Of a DNA stretch of 64,000 bases, positions 36,307 to 43,909 are shown piece after piece. The stretch's first letter is position 1, and each line of letters starts with the position of its first letter. The position numbers and the translations under genes are program-made. The stretch lies in NCBI GenBank assembly GCA_019747875.1, contig JAIEQI010000049.1, positions 1 to 64,000 of the forward strand, given 5' to 3'. This DNA comes from Candidatus Obscuribacterales bacterium (lineage in GTDB: Bacteria; Cyanobacteriota; Vampirovibrionia; Obscuribacterales; Obscuribacteraceae). The notes under the pieces were generated by a model, which was given only the letters and a program-made list of their open reading frames with translations, had not been told where the DNA came from and made no database searches.

Positions 36307-37566
36307 ATGTCCGAGAAACGGCGCTTAAAAGCTCAAGAGCAATCGGATTTTATTCTCTCTGAGACAGCTATCGAATTAACACCGGAGATAGACGGCGCAC
36401 TGGTTGAACAGCTGCCCGTTCAACCGCCTGTACCAGTTCACAAAGTATTCGGCGATCCTGAACATGCCACAACGAGACCAGACAGCAATACGCCCATCCC
36501 TGCCAGGGCGGCATTCCATGACGCAGGCAACCAGATGGAATATTCAGAACTTTCCCATGCAGACTTGACTGATCTTGCAAAGCATCCTAATGCGTCTGAG
36601 TCAGACTGGCTTCAGGCCTGTTTGGAGCTGAACCGACGGGACAGTAATAACACAACCAATCCAAGGATGAATCGAATTAGTAGACGCCTGCTGCCGGTAG
36701 CTGGCGTCATTTTGCTATCTCTCATTTCGACAGTTGCGCTGCTGCAATTGTCGCCAATGTCAAACTTGGCGACGTGGGTTAACTTAAAGCAGCCGGTGGC
36801 GCCGTATGTGCTGTCATCAGCTCAGTGTCAGAGCGATGAGCTTTTGGAACGAGCCTGTATCAGGTTGGCTCAGTCGATTGATGAGCGCGCTTGGTCATAT
36901 ACCAAAGCGGCTAAGTACCTTGATGTGAGCGAAGGCGAAATATCAAATCTCATGCGCGGCGCGAAGACGCCGTTTTCGATGCAGGCACTAAACAAGTTGC
37001 TTTTCGCAATGGGCGAATCGACAGTGTTTCCACCTACGTTAGACCACAAAGAATTACAGCGGACAATTGCGTATTTCACCAGGCTGATAACCATTGCTCC
37101 AACCAATAGCCGGGCAATTGCTGGAAGAGCCAGTGCTTATGAATCCTTGAAACAATACGATCTGGCGATAGCGGATTTCCGCCGCCTTGTCGTGCTGGAA
37201 CCACATCATCATGGACCGCGACAAAACTTGGCCTGGGCATACAAAAGTGCCGGTAGATACGAACAAGCTCTGCAAGAACTCAACCAATTGCACGATCTCT
37301 TTCCACAGGATGACATTTACCAGAATCGCGCGCTCGTGTTTTCAGCAATGGGAAAATACAACGATGCAATTGCTGACTGCACAAGGTCGATTCAGATGAT
37401 GGAAGCGCAAAGGCCCGGCCCGTATTGGAATCGTGCGCTCGACTACGAAAAGCTCGGAAAATACCCAGAAGCCATAGCTGACTGCAAAAAAGTGTTGGAG
37501 ATTGATCCCAACTACAGTTCAGCTGTTGAGCAAATTGCTATTCTCAAGACGAAGATGCAGAGCTAG
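36307..37566 (+). CDS. Membrane-anchored protein with HTH and TPR repeats
   Basis: 419 residues. A polar N-terminal region (1-120) precedes one membrane helix (LLPVAGVILLSLISTVALLQL, about 128-148). An XRE/HTH_37-like helix-turn-helix follows (WSYTKAAKYLDVSEGEISNLMRGAKTPFS, about 197-225), then at least four TPRs to the C-terminus (AIADFRRLVVLEPHHHGPRQ, YPEAIADCKKVLEIDPNYSS). If the HTH binds DNA it must be on the cytoplasmic side. The arrangement suggests a membrane-tethered regulator with a protein-binding tail. Its 3' end overlaps the next gene on the other strand by 23 bp. Confidence 0.75.
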   Translation: MSEKRRLKAQEQSDFILSETAIELTPEIDGALVEQLPVQPPVPVHKVFGDPEHATTRPDSNTPIPARAAFHDAGNQMEYSELSHADLTDLAKHPNASESDWLQACLELNRRDSNNTTNPRMNRISRRLLPVAGVILLSLISTVALLQLSPMSNLATWVNLKQPVAPYVLSSAQCQSDELLERACIRLAQSIDERAWSYTKAAKYLDVSEGEISNLMRGAKTPFSMQALNKLLFAMGESTVFPPTLDHKELQRTIAYFTRLITIAPTNSRAIAGRASAYESLKQYDLAIADFRRLVVLEPHHHGPRQNLAWAYKSAGRYEQALQELNQLHDLFPQDDIYQNRALVFSAMGKYNDAIADCTRSIQMMEAQRPGPYWNRALDYEKLGKYPEAIADCKKVLEIDPNYSSAVEQIAILKTKMQS

Positions 37567-38314
37567 TTTCATCACCATCAATGGTCTTATGGAGATCTTT
37601 GTGTCCGCGTGGATGTCCGAAGTTTCCGTCAAGGCAAGTGATCTTACACTTGGCTGGGCAGTGCGCAATGATGTCGGGATCGTCAGCCGATGCACAAAGA
37701 TCCGGCCACACCCAAAACGTTTCAATGGACCTAGCAAGGAGCGGATCGCGTTTGTTCACAACTTCGCAAATAAGTACACGGCGATCGATATCGCACGATT
37801 CCGAATACACTTCATCGTCTGCCAACTCTACTGACATATGAATAACTCGCACGCCGAATCGCGCAGTCTTCCCATGTCTGTCCAGCACTGCATGAATTGA
37901 TCCAAGCACATTTGCATCGGCTGAATTGATCGAGTCGATTCCTGGTGCGCTTTGTTTCAAAAAATATTCCAAGCCAATCAAGCTAATCGCATTCGATGTC
38001 TGAGTCTCCTCAAATCTAACATTCATTGCCGCCATACTTTTCTGTAGTGTCGGTTCGAGACGCTGGGGACTGAGTGAAACAGTACGTTTCGTGGCATCAG
38101 ATGTTTGAACGAACACCTCGGTATCAGATACAGGAAAATGACTATGCAAGAGCGAAATGCCAAATCTACTATTGGATCTCGTGTTCAATAAGCTGCGCCC
38201 CAGTTCGTTCAGACATAATTGATCTTCTCGGCTTAAGACTCCGGCATTGATGTCATTCATGTCGGGCAGCGCGTCATAGTCCCCTGCCGTGTGATGGCGT
38301 AGAGTGAATTGCAT
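37544..38314 (-). CDS. Protein of unknown function
   Basis: 256 residues, no signal peptide or membrane segment. Aromatic and acidic residues are spread throughout. The middle part contains IHMSVELADDEVYSESCDID and the C-terminal 40 residues are rich in Cys, His and Asp (CASADDPDIIAHCPAKCKITC), possibly a metal site. A GGAGGC element upstream of the ATG supports the start. Its 3' end overlaps that of the HTH-TPR gene. No family recognised. Confidence 0.6.
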   Translation of the reverse strand: MQFTLRHHTAGDYDALPDMNDINAGVLSREDQLCLNELGRSLLNTRSNSRFGISLLHSHFPVSDTEVFVQTSDATKRTVSLSPQRLEPTLQKSMAAMNVRFEETQTSNAISLIGLEYFLKQSAPGIDSINSADANVLGSIHAVLDRHGKTARFGVRVIHMSVELADDEVYSESCDIDRRVLICEVVNKRDPLLARSIETFWVWPDLCASADDPDIIAHCPAKCKITCLDGNFGHPRGHKDLHKTIDGDETSSASSS

Positions 38315-38506
38315 AAAGAAGCCTCCTATGCAGAACGTTTACCGACCTACTCGTTTTATACCACCCAGCTAAATAGCTTTCGTACATTCATTCAATCCTC
38401 TTTGCGTCCTGAATACTGCAGGTGTTAGCACGCCTGTCCGGCAAGTGTTTAAGCGGCTTTCCGTCAGGTTTGGTGTTAACATTGTAACCGTCCCAAAGGA
38501 GGGAAG

Positions 38507-38920
38507 ATGAATCATCGTTCCATCAAAAGATTTTGCATAATGGCCATGTTAGTCGCGCAGCTCGGCAATATTTGCGCAGCAGAAGAATCTGCTAAATCTC
38601 CGGGAGACATCAAGTATGTAGGTGTCGGTCTAACTATTGTAGAAAGTGACGATCATAAGCAATTCATTGTTGGTGGCTTTATTGCAGATTCACCGGCAAG
38701 CCATAGTAATTTGAAAGAAGGGGACGAGCTAGTCCAAATCGATGGCAAGCAAGTTCAAAGCCTTGATGCGATTGTCGCGCAATTGCATGGTCCAGTTGAT
38801 TCTATGGTGGAAGTAACCGTAAAACGTGATGGACAGTTGCTTAGAACTAATCTACTCCGAACAAACATCGTGATTCATCAGTCCGGCGGAATGTGCAGAA
38901 AACGTGAGATCAAGCACTAG
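38507..38920 (+). CDS. Exported PDZ-domain protein
   Basis: 137 residues. A signal peptide (FCIMAMLVAQLGNICAA) is followed by one PDZ domain: VGVGLTIV, IADSPASHSNLKEGDELVQIDGKQVQSLDAIVAQL and a MVEVTVKRDGQ strand. No protease domain is attached, so it is a free peptide-binding module in the periplasm. GGAGGG precedes the ATG. It is convergent with another PDZ gene, the 3' ends overlapping by 11 bp. Confidence 0.8.
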   Translation: MNHRSIKRFCIMAMLVAQLGNICAAEESAKSPGDIKYVGVGLTIVESDDHKQFIVGGFIADSPASHSNLKEGDELVQIDGKQVQSLDAIVAQLHGPVDSMVEVTVKRDGQLLRTNLLRTNIVIHQSGGMCRKREIKH

Positions 38921-39341
38921 CACACTCTCCAGAGCAGCCACCTTCTCCACATTGTCGATAGCCGTTTGAAGTGTCATAGCAGTCGTAGCAGGTGTAACAA
39001 CCAACAAGTGATCCACCGAGCTTTTCTTCTTCGTCGAACAACTCTCTCAGTGTCTTAGCTTCTATGCTTTGCGCTGCTTGTTCTGAACCGCCACGCATAA
39101 GACTGATACGAAATGGCGATTCTTTATGCATCCACGACTCCCGGATGTCTTCTCGGGCGCCGAGTCCAAATTCGTTCAAGCTGACAATGACATCACCCGG
39201 CTTGATACCAGCCTTTTCAGCGGGTGAGCCTAGAAGAGTGCGATCTACGACCCAGCCCGTCGGTTTCCAATGTAGGATCACGCCGATACCAAGTCTGTGA
39301 CTGTCAGGGTCTTTGTGCCACCACTTTTCAATTTTTGGCAT
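38910..39341 (-). CDS. PDZ-domain protein with Cys-rich C-terminal tail
   Basis: 143 residues from the ATG at 39341 (a start nine codons earlier is possible). A cytoplasmic PDZ domain (LGIGVILHWKPTGWVVDRTL, SPAEKAGIKPGDVIVSLNEFG) is followed by a linker ending KLGGSLVG. The last 30 residues hold six Cys in CYTCYDCYD, YRQC, GGCSGEC order. No signal peptide is seen. The GG before the Cys-rich tail resembles a leader/core junction, so this may be a PDZ-leader peptide precursor or a metal-binding protein. Neither can be proven from sequence. Confidence 0.6.
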   Translation of the reverse strand: MPKIEKWWHKDPDSHRLGIGVILHWKPTGWVVDRTLLGSPAEKAGIKPGDVIVSLNEFGLGAREDIRESWMHKESPFRISLMRGGSEQAAQSIEAKTLRELFDEEEKLGGSLVGCYTCYDCYDTSNGYRQCGEGGCSGECASA

Positions 39342-39489
39342 TTGAATTCCTCGTGTCAGTAGTGTCAAATCTGCCAGCTAGCAAACAACTTGCCCAACTT
39401 GTTTTCCGAGCAAACTGCTTTGCAAGGAAGACTGCACCGTGGAATGCTTCCGCTAGGATTTATCATCCAAAAATACTGGTTGTCATAGT

Positions 39490-39517
39490 GGTACACAAAA
39501 TAGGCATTTTGTGTACC
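39490..39517. other. dif-like recombination site E, perfect 11-6-11 palindrome
   Basis: Arms GGTACACAAAA and TTTTGTGTACC are exact inverted repeats around TAGGCA. It is the best copy of the five, carries the GGTTGTCATAGTGG flank and lies 128 bp upstream of the tyrosine recombinase ATG. Perfect arm symmetry suits a single recombinase acting as a homotetramer. Confidence 0.65.
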
Positions 39518-39623
39518 TTGCGGTTAGACTAGGAATCACTCCCCGTCATGCTTTTTCGTTCGTCTGAAGCTTGCCCAAAAAATGTTAGTGCTCTAACATA
39601 CACATAATGATCGTTGGTCAATA

Positions 39624-39634
39624 TTTTGTGTACC
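39624..39634 (+). promoter_or_regulatory. Half site TTTTGTGTACC ahead of the recombinase gene
   Basis: An exact 11-bp copy of the right arm of site E ends 10 bp before the recombinase ATG. No matching left arm lies 6 bp away. Binding of the recombinase here could repress its own translation or transcription; this is inference. Confidence 0.4.
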
Positions 39635-39644
39635 TCATTGAAAC

Positions 39645-40202
39645 ATGCCCGGACAAGCAAAAATTCTCACTCCTAAAGAGATAGATCTGGTATTCAAAAT
39701 ACTGGAATCAAGCCGCGACAAATCCATCTTCGCTCTTGGCATTTATACCGGCATGCGCATTGGCGAAGTCATCCGTTTGAAACAAGATCAGGTTTTCACT
39801 GATGGTGGCATCCGCTATCAGATAACCGTCAAGCGCTTGAAGAAAAAGGATGCTGTTTATAGCGACATCCCGATACATCCCAAACTCCGCGAGCTACTAA
39901 AGGACTACAAAAAGGATGTTAAAGGTCAGGGATGGTTGTTTCCTTCCAGTGAATCAGTAACAGGCCATCTAAGTCGTGAGCGCGCACACCGAATTCTTTC
40001 TGAGGCGTTTGCGGCTCTGAACCTTCAAGGAGCCTCCACCCATTCCATGCGCCGCTCGTGCCTCACTTTCATGAGCCGTGCCGGCATACCGCTACGCACT
40101 ATCCAGGAAATATCCGGCCATTCGAATTTAGGACAACTACAAACGTATTTGCAGGTGGACCCGGAAGATAAGCACCGGGCGATCAACGTATTGAAGTATT
40201 GA
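39645..40202 (+). CDS. Tyrosine recombinase, catalytic domain only (Xer/integrase-like)
   Basis: 185 residues, little more than half the length of XerC/D. It carries the complete catalytic set: Arg38 in TGMRIGE, Lys in the KRLKKKD hairpin, H133-x-x-R136 in HSMRRS, His159 in GHSN, and nucleophile Tyr168 in TYLQV. The N-terminal core-binding (SAM-like) domain is absent. It is the obvious candidate to act on the dif-like sites, the best of which lies 128 bp upstream. The neighbouring par genes point to a plasmid role such as dimer resolution or module exchange. Confidence 0.88.
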   Translation: MPGQAKILTPKEIDLVFKILESSRDKSIFALGIYTGMRIGEVIRLKQDQVFTDGGIRYQITVKRLKKKDAVYSDIPIHPKLRELLKDYKKDVKGQGWLFPSSESVTGHLSRERAHRILSEAFAALNLQGASTHSMRRSCLTFMSRAGIPLRTIQEISGHSNLGQLQTYLQVDPEDKHRAINVLKY

Positions 40203-40204
40203 AT

Positions 40205-40613
40205 CAGATCCATCTCTGCGTGCTTTCACAAGCACAAGATGACCAGTTGTATTAACGACTAGCCGGCTACGCGCGTAGTCGCCTTGCTGAATTTGTTTGG
40301 ACGCATTCAATTTGGCTTATTGTGAATTTCGCTAATTTACTTTCGCTTTGGCTCGCTAGCTAGTCGGAAAGGCGCCTTGGTACCGTGCTGGCAAGGTGAA
40401 CGCCTACCTATGCGACAAGGCGGGTAGCCGCAAAGGTGCCAAGCCGATAGGCGTAAGTAGCTGGTCGGGCTGCATTGCTGACTATCCAAGGAGACGTATA
40501 GGCAACTAGCTGACTATGCGGCAAGGCGCTTGAGATTAAGTGAGCGCTAGAATGCCGCCTTGCTGAGTATCCGGCTATCCGCCTAGCCGGATACTCTTGA
40601 TCGGAAAACGGCA
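40205..40613. repeat. Cluster of TAGCCGG/AAGGCG elements next to the par operon
   Basis: 409 bp without a gene. Short motifs recur: CTAGCCGG (40260, 40584, again at 41600), GCCTTGCTGA (40281, 40557), GACAAGGCG-GTAGCCG (40414, with a near copy at 49119), AGTCGG/CTATCC elements. Much of it is an interleaved set of imperfect inverted repeats. It lies directly 3' of the ParA/RHH pair, as expected of a parS-like centromere or plasmid maintenance region. Confidence 0.45.
40565..40596. repeat. Perfect 13-bp inverted repeat after the partition operon
   Basis: GAGTATCCGGCTA and TAGCCGGATACTC around TCCGCC, 18 bp past the stop of the RHH gene. It can form a strong hairpin but no T-run follows on either strand, so a terminator is uncertain; a protein-binding site is the alternative. 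Confidence 0.5.
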
Positions 40614-40973
40614 CTAGCGGGCGCTTTGCGGCGTTTGCTGACTGACCCAAGAACTCAACAAATCTTCCATCAGCTCAGAAAAATCACGCTCATCCATTCT
40701 CTGAAGTAGGGCGATTTTCGCCTTATTCATGGTTGTCTTTCTCAGATAGACGTTGACCTGAAGAAACTCGGTGTTGCTCCGCTTTCCTATTAGCGCTGCC
40801 GTCTGTATTGTCTTTTCGACAGCAGGCGATACAGGCACCGGCGACATGTCTAGTTCTGCCACCTTTTTTGGTGCTACGGCGGCCACCGCAGGCTTATTTT
40901 CTACTTCTTCAACGGGTTGCGACGGTGCTTGTTTGGCTTGTTGCAATACCTGCGAAAACTTGTTGGTGTTCAT
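40614..40973 (-). CDS. Partition partner with C-terminal ribbon-helix-helix (ParG-like)
   Basis: 119 residues. The N-terminal 70 residues are flexible and rich in Pro, Ala and Val, as in ParG-type proteins whose tail stimulates ParA ATPase. The C-terminal part FLQVNVYLRKTTMNKAKIALLQRMDERDFSELMEDLLSSW reads as a beta strand plus two helices of a ribbon-helix-helix DNA-binding fold. It overlaps the parA gene by 65 bp. It probably binds the repeat cluster downstream and recruits ParA. Confidence 0.7.
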   Translation of the reverse strand: MNTNKFSQVLQQAKQAPSQPVEEVENKPAVAAVAPKKVAELDMSPVPVSPAVEKTIQTAALIGKRSNTEFLQVNVYLRKTTMNKAKIALLQRMDERDFSELMEDLLSSWVSQQTPQSAR

Positions 40974-41562
40974 TGACTATCTCCTCGCCTACATTCCTGT
41001 AGTCTTCCCATGCTTCTTTTGCGTTGCCTGCTTTGATCTCGTGAACTGGAATGCCCGTCAGTGCTGCCTTCTTATAGGCTGCAAACCTTCTAATTTCTGA
41101 CTTGAATACGGGCAGCCCTTCGGCATGCAAGTACTGCCTTGCTTCTTGTCCATCTCTTTCCGGCCTGGGTGGAACGATCGTGAGCAACACTTTGAACTTC
41201 GTTGATTTAGCGTCACGCAGCGCTTTTACTGTCAGCATCAAAGCTTCTAAGGACAGCACATCAGGCGTCGTCGGTAGAACCAACAGATGGCATCCATCAG
41301 AAAGAGCCTTCAAGTCTTCGTATTCAGGCCGCGCTTCTGTATCGAACACAATGTGCTCGAAGTTTGGCGCGTGCATTGCAGCACCCATCAAATCAACAAC
41401 CTTGAACGGTACATCCCCTCGTTCTGCCCATTTCATGACGGATCGATTGGGATCGCCATCAACCAATAGCGTCTTTCCACGCTCGTTCAAGAAGGCAGCA
41501 ATGTGAAATGCTGTCGTAGTCTTTCCTACGCCGCCCTTGAAACTTGCCACGGTGATTATCAT
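40909..41562 (-). CDS. parA: ParA-family partition ATPase
   Basis: 217 residues. Deviant Walker A SFKGGVGKTTTAFHIA at residue 9, Walker A' region VDGDPNRSVMKWAERG, switch/Walker B VFDTEARPEYEDLKALSDGCHLLVLPTTP. The protein lacks an N-terminal HTH, matching type Ib (ParF-like) ATPases that pair with RHH proteins. It segregates plasmid copies by ATP-driven surfing on the nucleoid. The overlapping RHH gene and downstream repeat cluster complete a par cassette. Confidence 0.9.
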   Translation of the reverse strand: MIITVASFKGGVGKTTTAFHIAAFLNERGKTLLVDGDPNRSVMKWAERGDVPFKVVDLMGAAMHAPNFEHIVFDTEARPEYEDLKALSDGCHLLVLPTTPDVLSLEALMLTVKALRDAKSTKFKVLLTIVPPRPERDGQEARQYLHAEGLPVFKSEIRRFAAYKKAALTGIPVHEIKAGNAKEAWEDYRNVGEEIVNEHQQVFAGIATSQTSTVATR

Positions 41563-41840
41563 GTTTCTCCTCTCAATGTCCGGCTCTTTGCCTAGTCGCC
41601 TAGCCGGCTATATACAACTCTGACTAATTACCTTGCTGCCTAGCCGAACATCCAGTACATACTATATGAACGTAGATCTGGTGGCAAGACCTACGCCGCA
41701 AGCGGAATATATTCAAAGGCTGTGCACTGTATATGGTGCCGTACATGGTCAAAGCCATTAGTATCGGCACCGTGGTGTCGCTAAAGATTGCTTAGCAGCT
41801 GGGCTGGAGACAAGAAATAGTTGGACCTGCGACTACAATC

Positions 41841-42476
41841 CTATTTTCCTACGAACCATTTGGAGAACTTGCTCCAAGCTCCGGCAGGTTTCTCGCTGCT
41901 TACTTCAGTAGCTTCCACCTGGACCGAATCTACTGCTGAAGATCTGGATTTGTCTTCCAGCAACAACAGCTTTGCCTCAAACTGCGACTTTTCGGATTCG
42001 AGATAACCGTTGCGGTAGTGTGCTCCGGACAGCTCATGCGCGAGCATCTCTATCTTTGCATCCTTTTCTTTAAGCAGCTCATCCTTCTCGTCAAGCTTCT
42101 TACACATCCAGGCCATTGTTGGTTGCCCTGATTGATCAAGTTGATCTGATTGATCAGGTTGATCAACTTCGTCAAAACTGGTGTCATCATCCTCTAGATC
42201 TTCTTCTGGTCCAAAGAACTCAGTCTGTCCCGCTTTGTCGGGTAAGAGTGCTGGTGTAACCAGGACTTCTAGCTTTGAGTTGTTCGCGCGTCCGCGACGG
42301 CGGTGTTTGATTTTCCCGGACTTTATGTACCGCCGAAGCGTTCCCATTGAATATCCGGTGGCATTAGATGCTTCCTGGACCGACATCCATTCACCATTGG
42401 TGGCAGCTTTCTCCCCATCAATCAGCCCACCAGCATTGAATAGCGGCTGAACATTGACGTTTGTTGGATTTGACAT
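41841..42476 (-). CDS. MerR/excisionase-type HTH protein with coiled coil
   Basis: 211 residues from MSNPTNV at 42476. A longer start at 42575 is rejected because a TATAAT box on this strand (42514-42519) lies downstream of it. Helix-turn-helix at about 30-65 (WMSVQEASNATGYSMGTLRRYIKSGKIKHRRRGR). An acidic linker with DQ repeats (about 100-120) follows, then a long coiled coil (KKLDEKDELLKEKDAKIEML). HTH plus coiled coil resembles KfrA- or MukB-like plasmid accessory proteins and copy-control factors. The DQ repeats are encoded by tandem TTGATCA-type DNA. Confidence 0.6.
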   Translation of the reverse strand: MSNPTNVNVQPLFNAGGLIDGEKAATNGEWMSVQEASNATGYSMGTLRRYIKSGKIKHRRRGRANNSKLEVLVTPALLPDKAGQTEFFGPEEDLEDDDTSFDEVDQPDQSDQLDQSGQPTMAWMCKKLDEKDELLKEKDAKIEMLAHELSGAHYRNGYLESEKSQFEAKLLLLEDKSRSSAVDSVQVEATEVSSEKPAGAWSKFSKWFVGK

Positions 42477-42513
42477 GTAGCTTGTCCCTTCACCAAAGTA
42501 TGGGCTCGGCATC

Positions 42514-42519
42514 ATTATA
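42514..42519 (-). promoter_or_regulatory. -10 box for the HTH protein gene
   Basis: TATAAT on the minus strand, 38 bp upstream of the preferred ATG at 42476. No convincing -35 at the right distance was found. Confidence 0.4.
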
Positions 42520-43212
42520 ATGAATAACGGTTGATTACGCACCATCAAGTTGCTTTGATTAGCCACCATATACAACGTAGTTAATTTAGATATCTGCTCG
42601 CCATATTATTTTCCCTTTTCGGGTCTCCTGATCTGTCCATGTACTCTGCATATCCACACGGATCGCGTCCGATAATACCATTTGCTTATCCAGCTTGATC
42701 AGAATAATCGCATTCGTGCCTGATACCAAATGAGGTGGCACGACAATGTCGATGTAACCGGCAGCTCGCACTCGATACAAGCATTTGCTTACTCAGCTTA
42801 AAATGCTCAACCAAAGGCATATTGATCAGGCGTAAATGGTTGCACTGTTTACCCATCTGTTGTATATTCTGGATACTCAAAGTCCAGAAAGCCACACTAT
42901 TTCAGTAAAAAGAGCTTGATCAATTCGCCCATCGGCCTTAGGATCTGATCGCATTTTGCAAAGCACCAAAAAGTGGTGCCGCACTAGAAAGTAAGAGACC
43001 GCCCACAACATTTAGCAGAACGATGACGGCAAAGCCGTGCGGACACTCCCTTCCTATAACCACAGCTCCTAGAAAGCGAGTAGAACCATTACTGGCGCTA
43101 CTACTAGATTTTCATTGACCACTTTACCCAAATCCCCTAATAAGAACGTCGCTTCCCCGGCGATACCTTTTCAGTTTTTTGGTGGATTTGTGCTCCGCTC
43201 AGATCTCCTACA

Positions 43213-43230
43213 TTTACGTGATTACGTAAA
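43213..43230. promoter_or_regulatory. Imperfect palindrome TTTACGTGATTACGTAAA
   Basis: 18-bp near palindrome with one mismatched pair at the centre; same core as the perfect copy at 43371-43390, 158 bp away. Confidence 0.5.
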
Positions 43231-43370
43231 GTGCGCGGACTCTTCTGAAACTGAAGTCATTGCCGGAAATGCTAAATTGCTGAGCATCCTGCCACCATTT
43301 CAAGAGACGCCTTCTGCACCACTTCTTGAACAGATTTCTTACGCTGCTCGATCTTGGATCGAGCTTTTTG

Positions 43371-43390
43371 ATTTACGTAATTACGTAAAT
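43371..43390. promoter_or_regulatory. Perfect 20-bp palindrome upstream of the XRE gene
   Basis: ATTTACGTAATTACGTAAAT is identical on both strands and ends 37 bp before the XRE ATG at 43428. It is a likely operator for that regulator or an origin-binding site. Confidence 0.55.
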
Positions 43391-43427
43391 CCCCAGGTCC
43401 TCGTATACGCCGGATGGGAGAGCCTCC

Positions 43428-43718
43428 ATGTCGGTCGTTAAACGCGCTGATCTGCAGCTGGTGGTCAAACACTTCGCCGTCGATGAAGAGGGTTCTGTAA
43501 AAGCCCTCAGGGCACATCTTCTAATTGAATTGAAAAATCTCATTGCCGCGAAGAAATGGACACATTCGCAGGCTGCAAAAATTCTTGGAGTCTCAATACA
43601 ACGGATCTCGGAGATAAAGACGTTCTCTACCGAGAAGTTCACCGTTGAACTCCTAGTCAAGTATCTCTACCGAGCCAACAAGGAGGTGACGCTAAAAGTA
43701 CAGAACCGGCCCGATTGA
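43428..43718 (+). CDS. XRE-family small regulator (HTH_37-like)
   Basis: 96 residues, ATG preceded by GGAGAG. The middle carries a Cro/C1-type helix-turn-helix: KKWTHSQAAKILGVSIQRISEIKTFSTEKFTVELLVKYLYRAN. Similar small proteins act as antitoxins or autoregulators. No toxin gene with recognisable RelE/HigB features lies next to it. It follows two palindromes and precedes the Rep gene by 190 bp, so control of replication is an attractive reading. Confidence 0.75.
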   Translation: MSVVKRADLQLVVKHFAVDEEGSVKALRAHLLIELKNLIAAKKWTHSQAAKILGVSIQRISEIKTFSTEKFTVELLVKYLYRANKEVTLKVQNRPD

Positions 43719-43730
43719 TCCTCAATAAGC

Positions 43731-43760
43731 AAAAGACACCACTTGGCGGTGATGTCCTTT
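43731..43760 (+). terminator. Possible terminator after the XRE gene
   Basis: AAA-GACA-CAC paired with GTG-TGTC-TTT gives an interrupted hairpin with A-rich left and T-rich right edges, 12 bp after the stop codon. The T tract is short. Confidence 0.3.
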
Positions 43761-43909
43761 GTGAGACCAGAACGGATCTCGTTATTCAGTTGTAGATCAG
43801 GTTTTCTTGGACGATTTCCTGAATTGCAAAAAGAATAAGCGATTGGTCCGTATAGGTCAACTTATCTCTATTTTCAGAAAGAGAGACCATTACGACCCCA
43901 ATAGCAGCA

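Larger units (their letters stand above)
42520..43427. other. Putative replication/maintenance region without a supported gene
   Basis: About 900 bp. A weak open frame at 43115-43441 (108 codons) spans two long palindromes and reads as noncoding; another at 42586-42780 has no family resemblance. The stretch is relatively AT rich, contains scattered TTGATCAG motifs and ends in the operators below. With the XRE gene and the primase-like Rep immediately downstream it is a candidate for the plasmid origin. Confidence 0.35.

Noticed and set aside
10805..39517. The five TTTTGT/ACAAAA dyads read as operators of a metal regulator
   Set aside because: Site A lies between two convergent 3' ends where no promoter is needed, one copy precedes a recombinase, and the blocks they border include non-metal genes. 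Operator use at single sites remains possible.
42121..42170. Tandem TTGATCA units as replication iterons
   Set aside because: They are in frame inside the HTH protein and encode its DQ repeat; protein low complexity explains them.
43115..43441. 108-codon open frame upstream of the XRE gene as a toxin
   Set aside because: It runs through both long palindromes, has no toxin motif and no ribosome site, and overlaps the XRE start.
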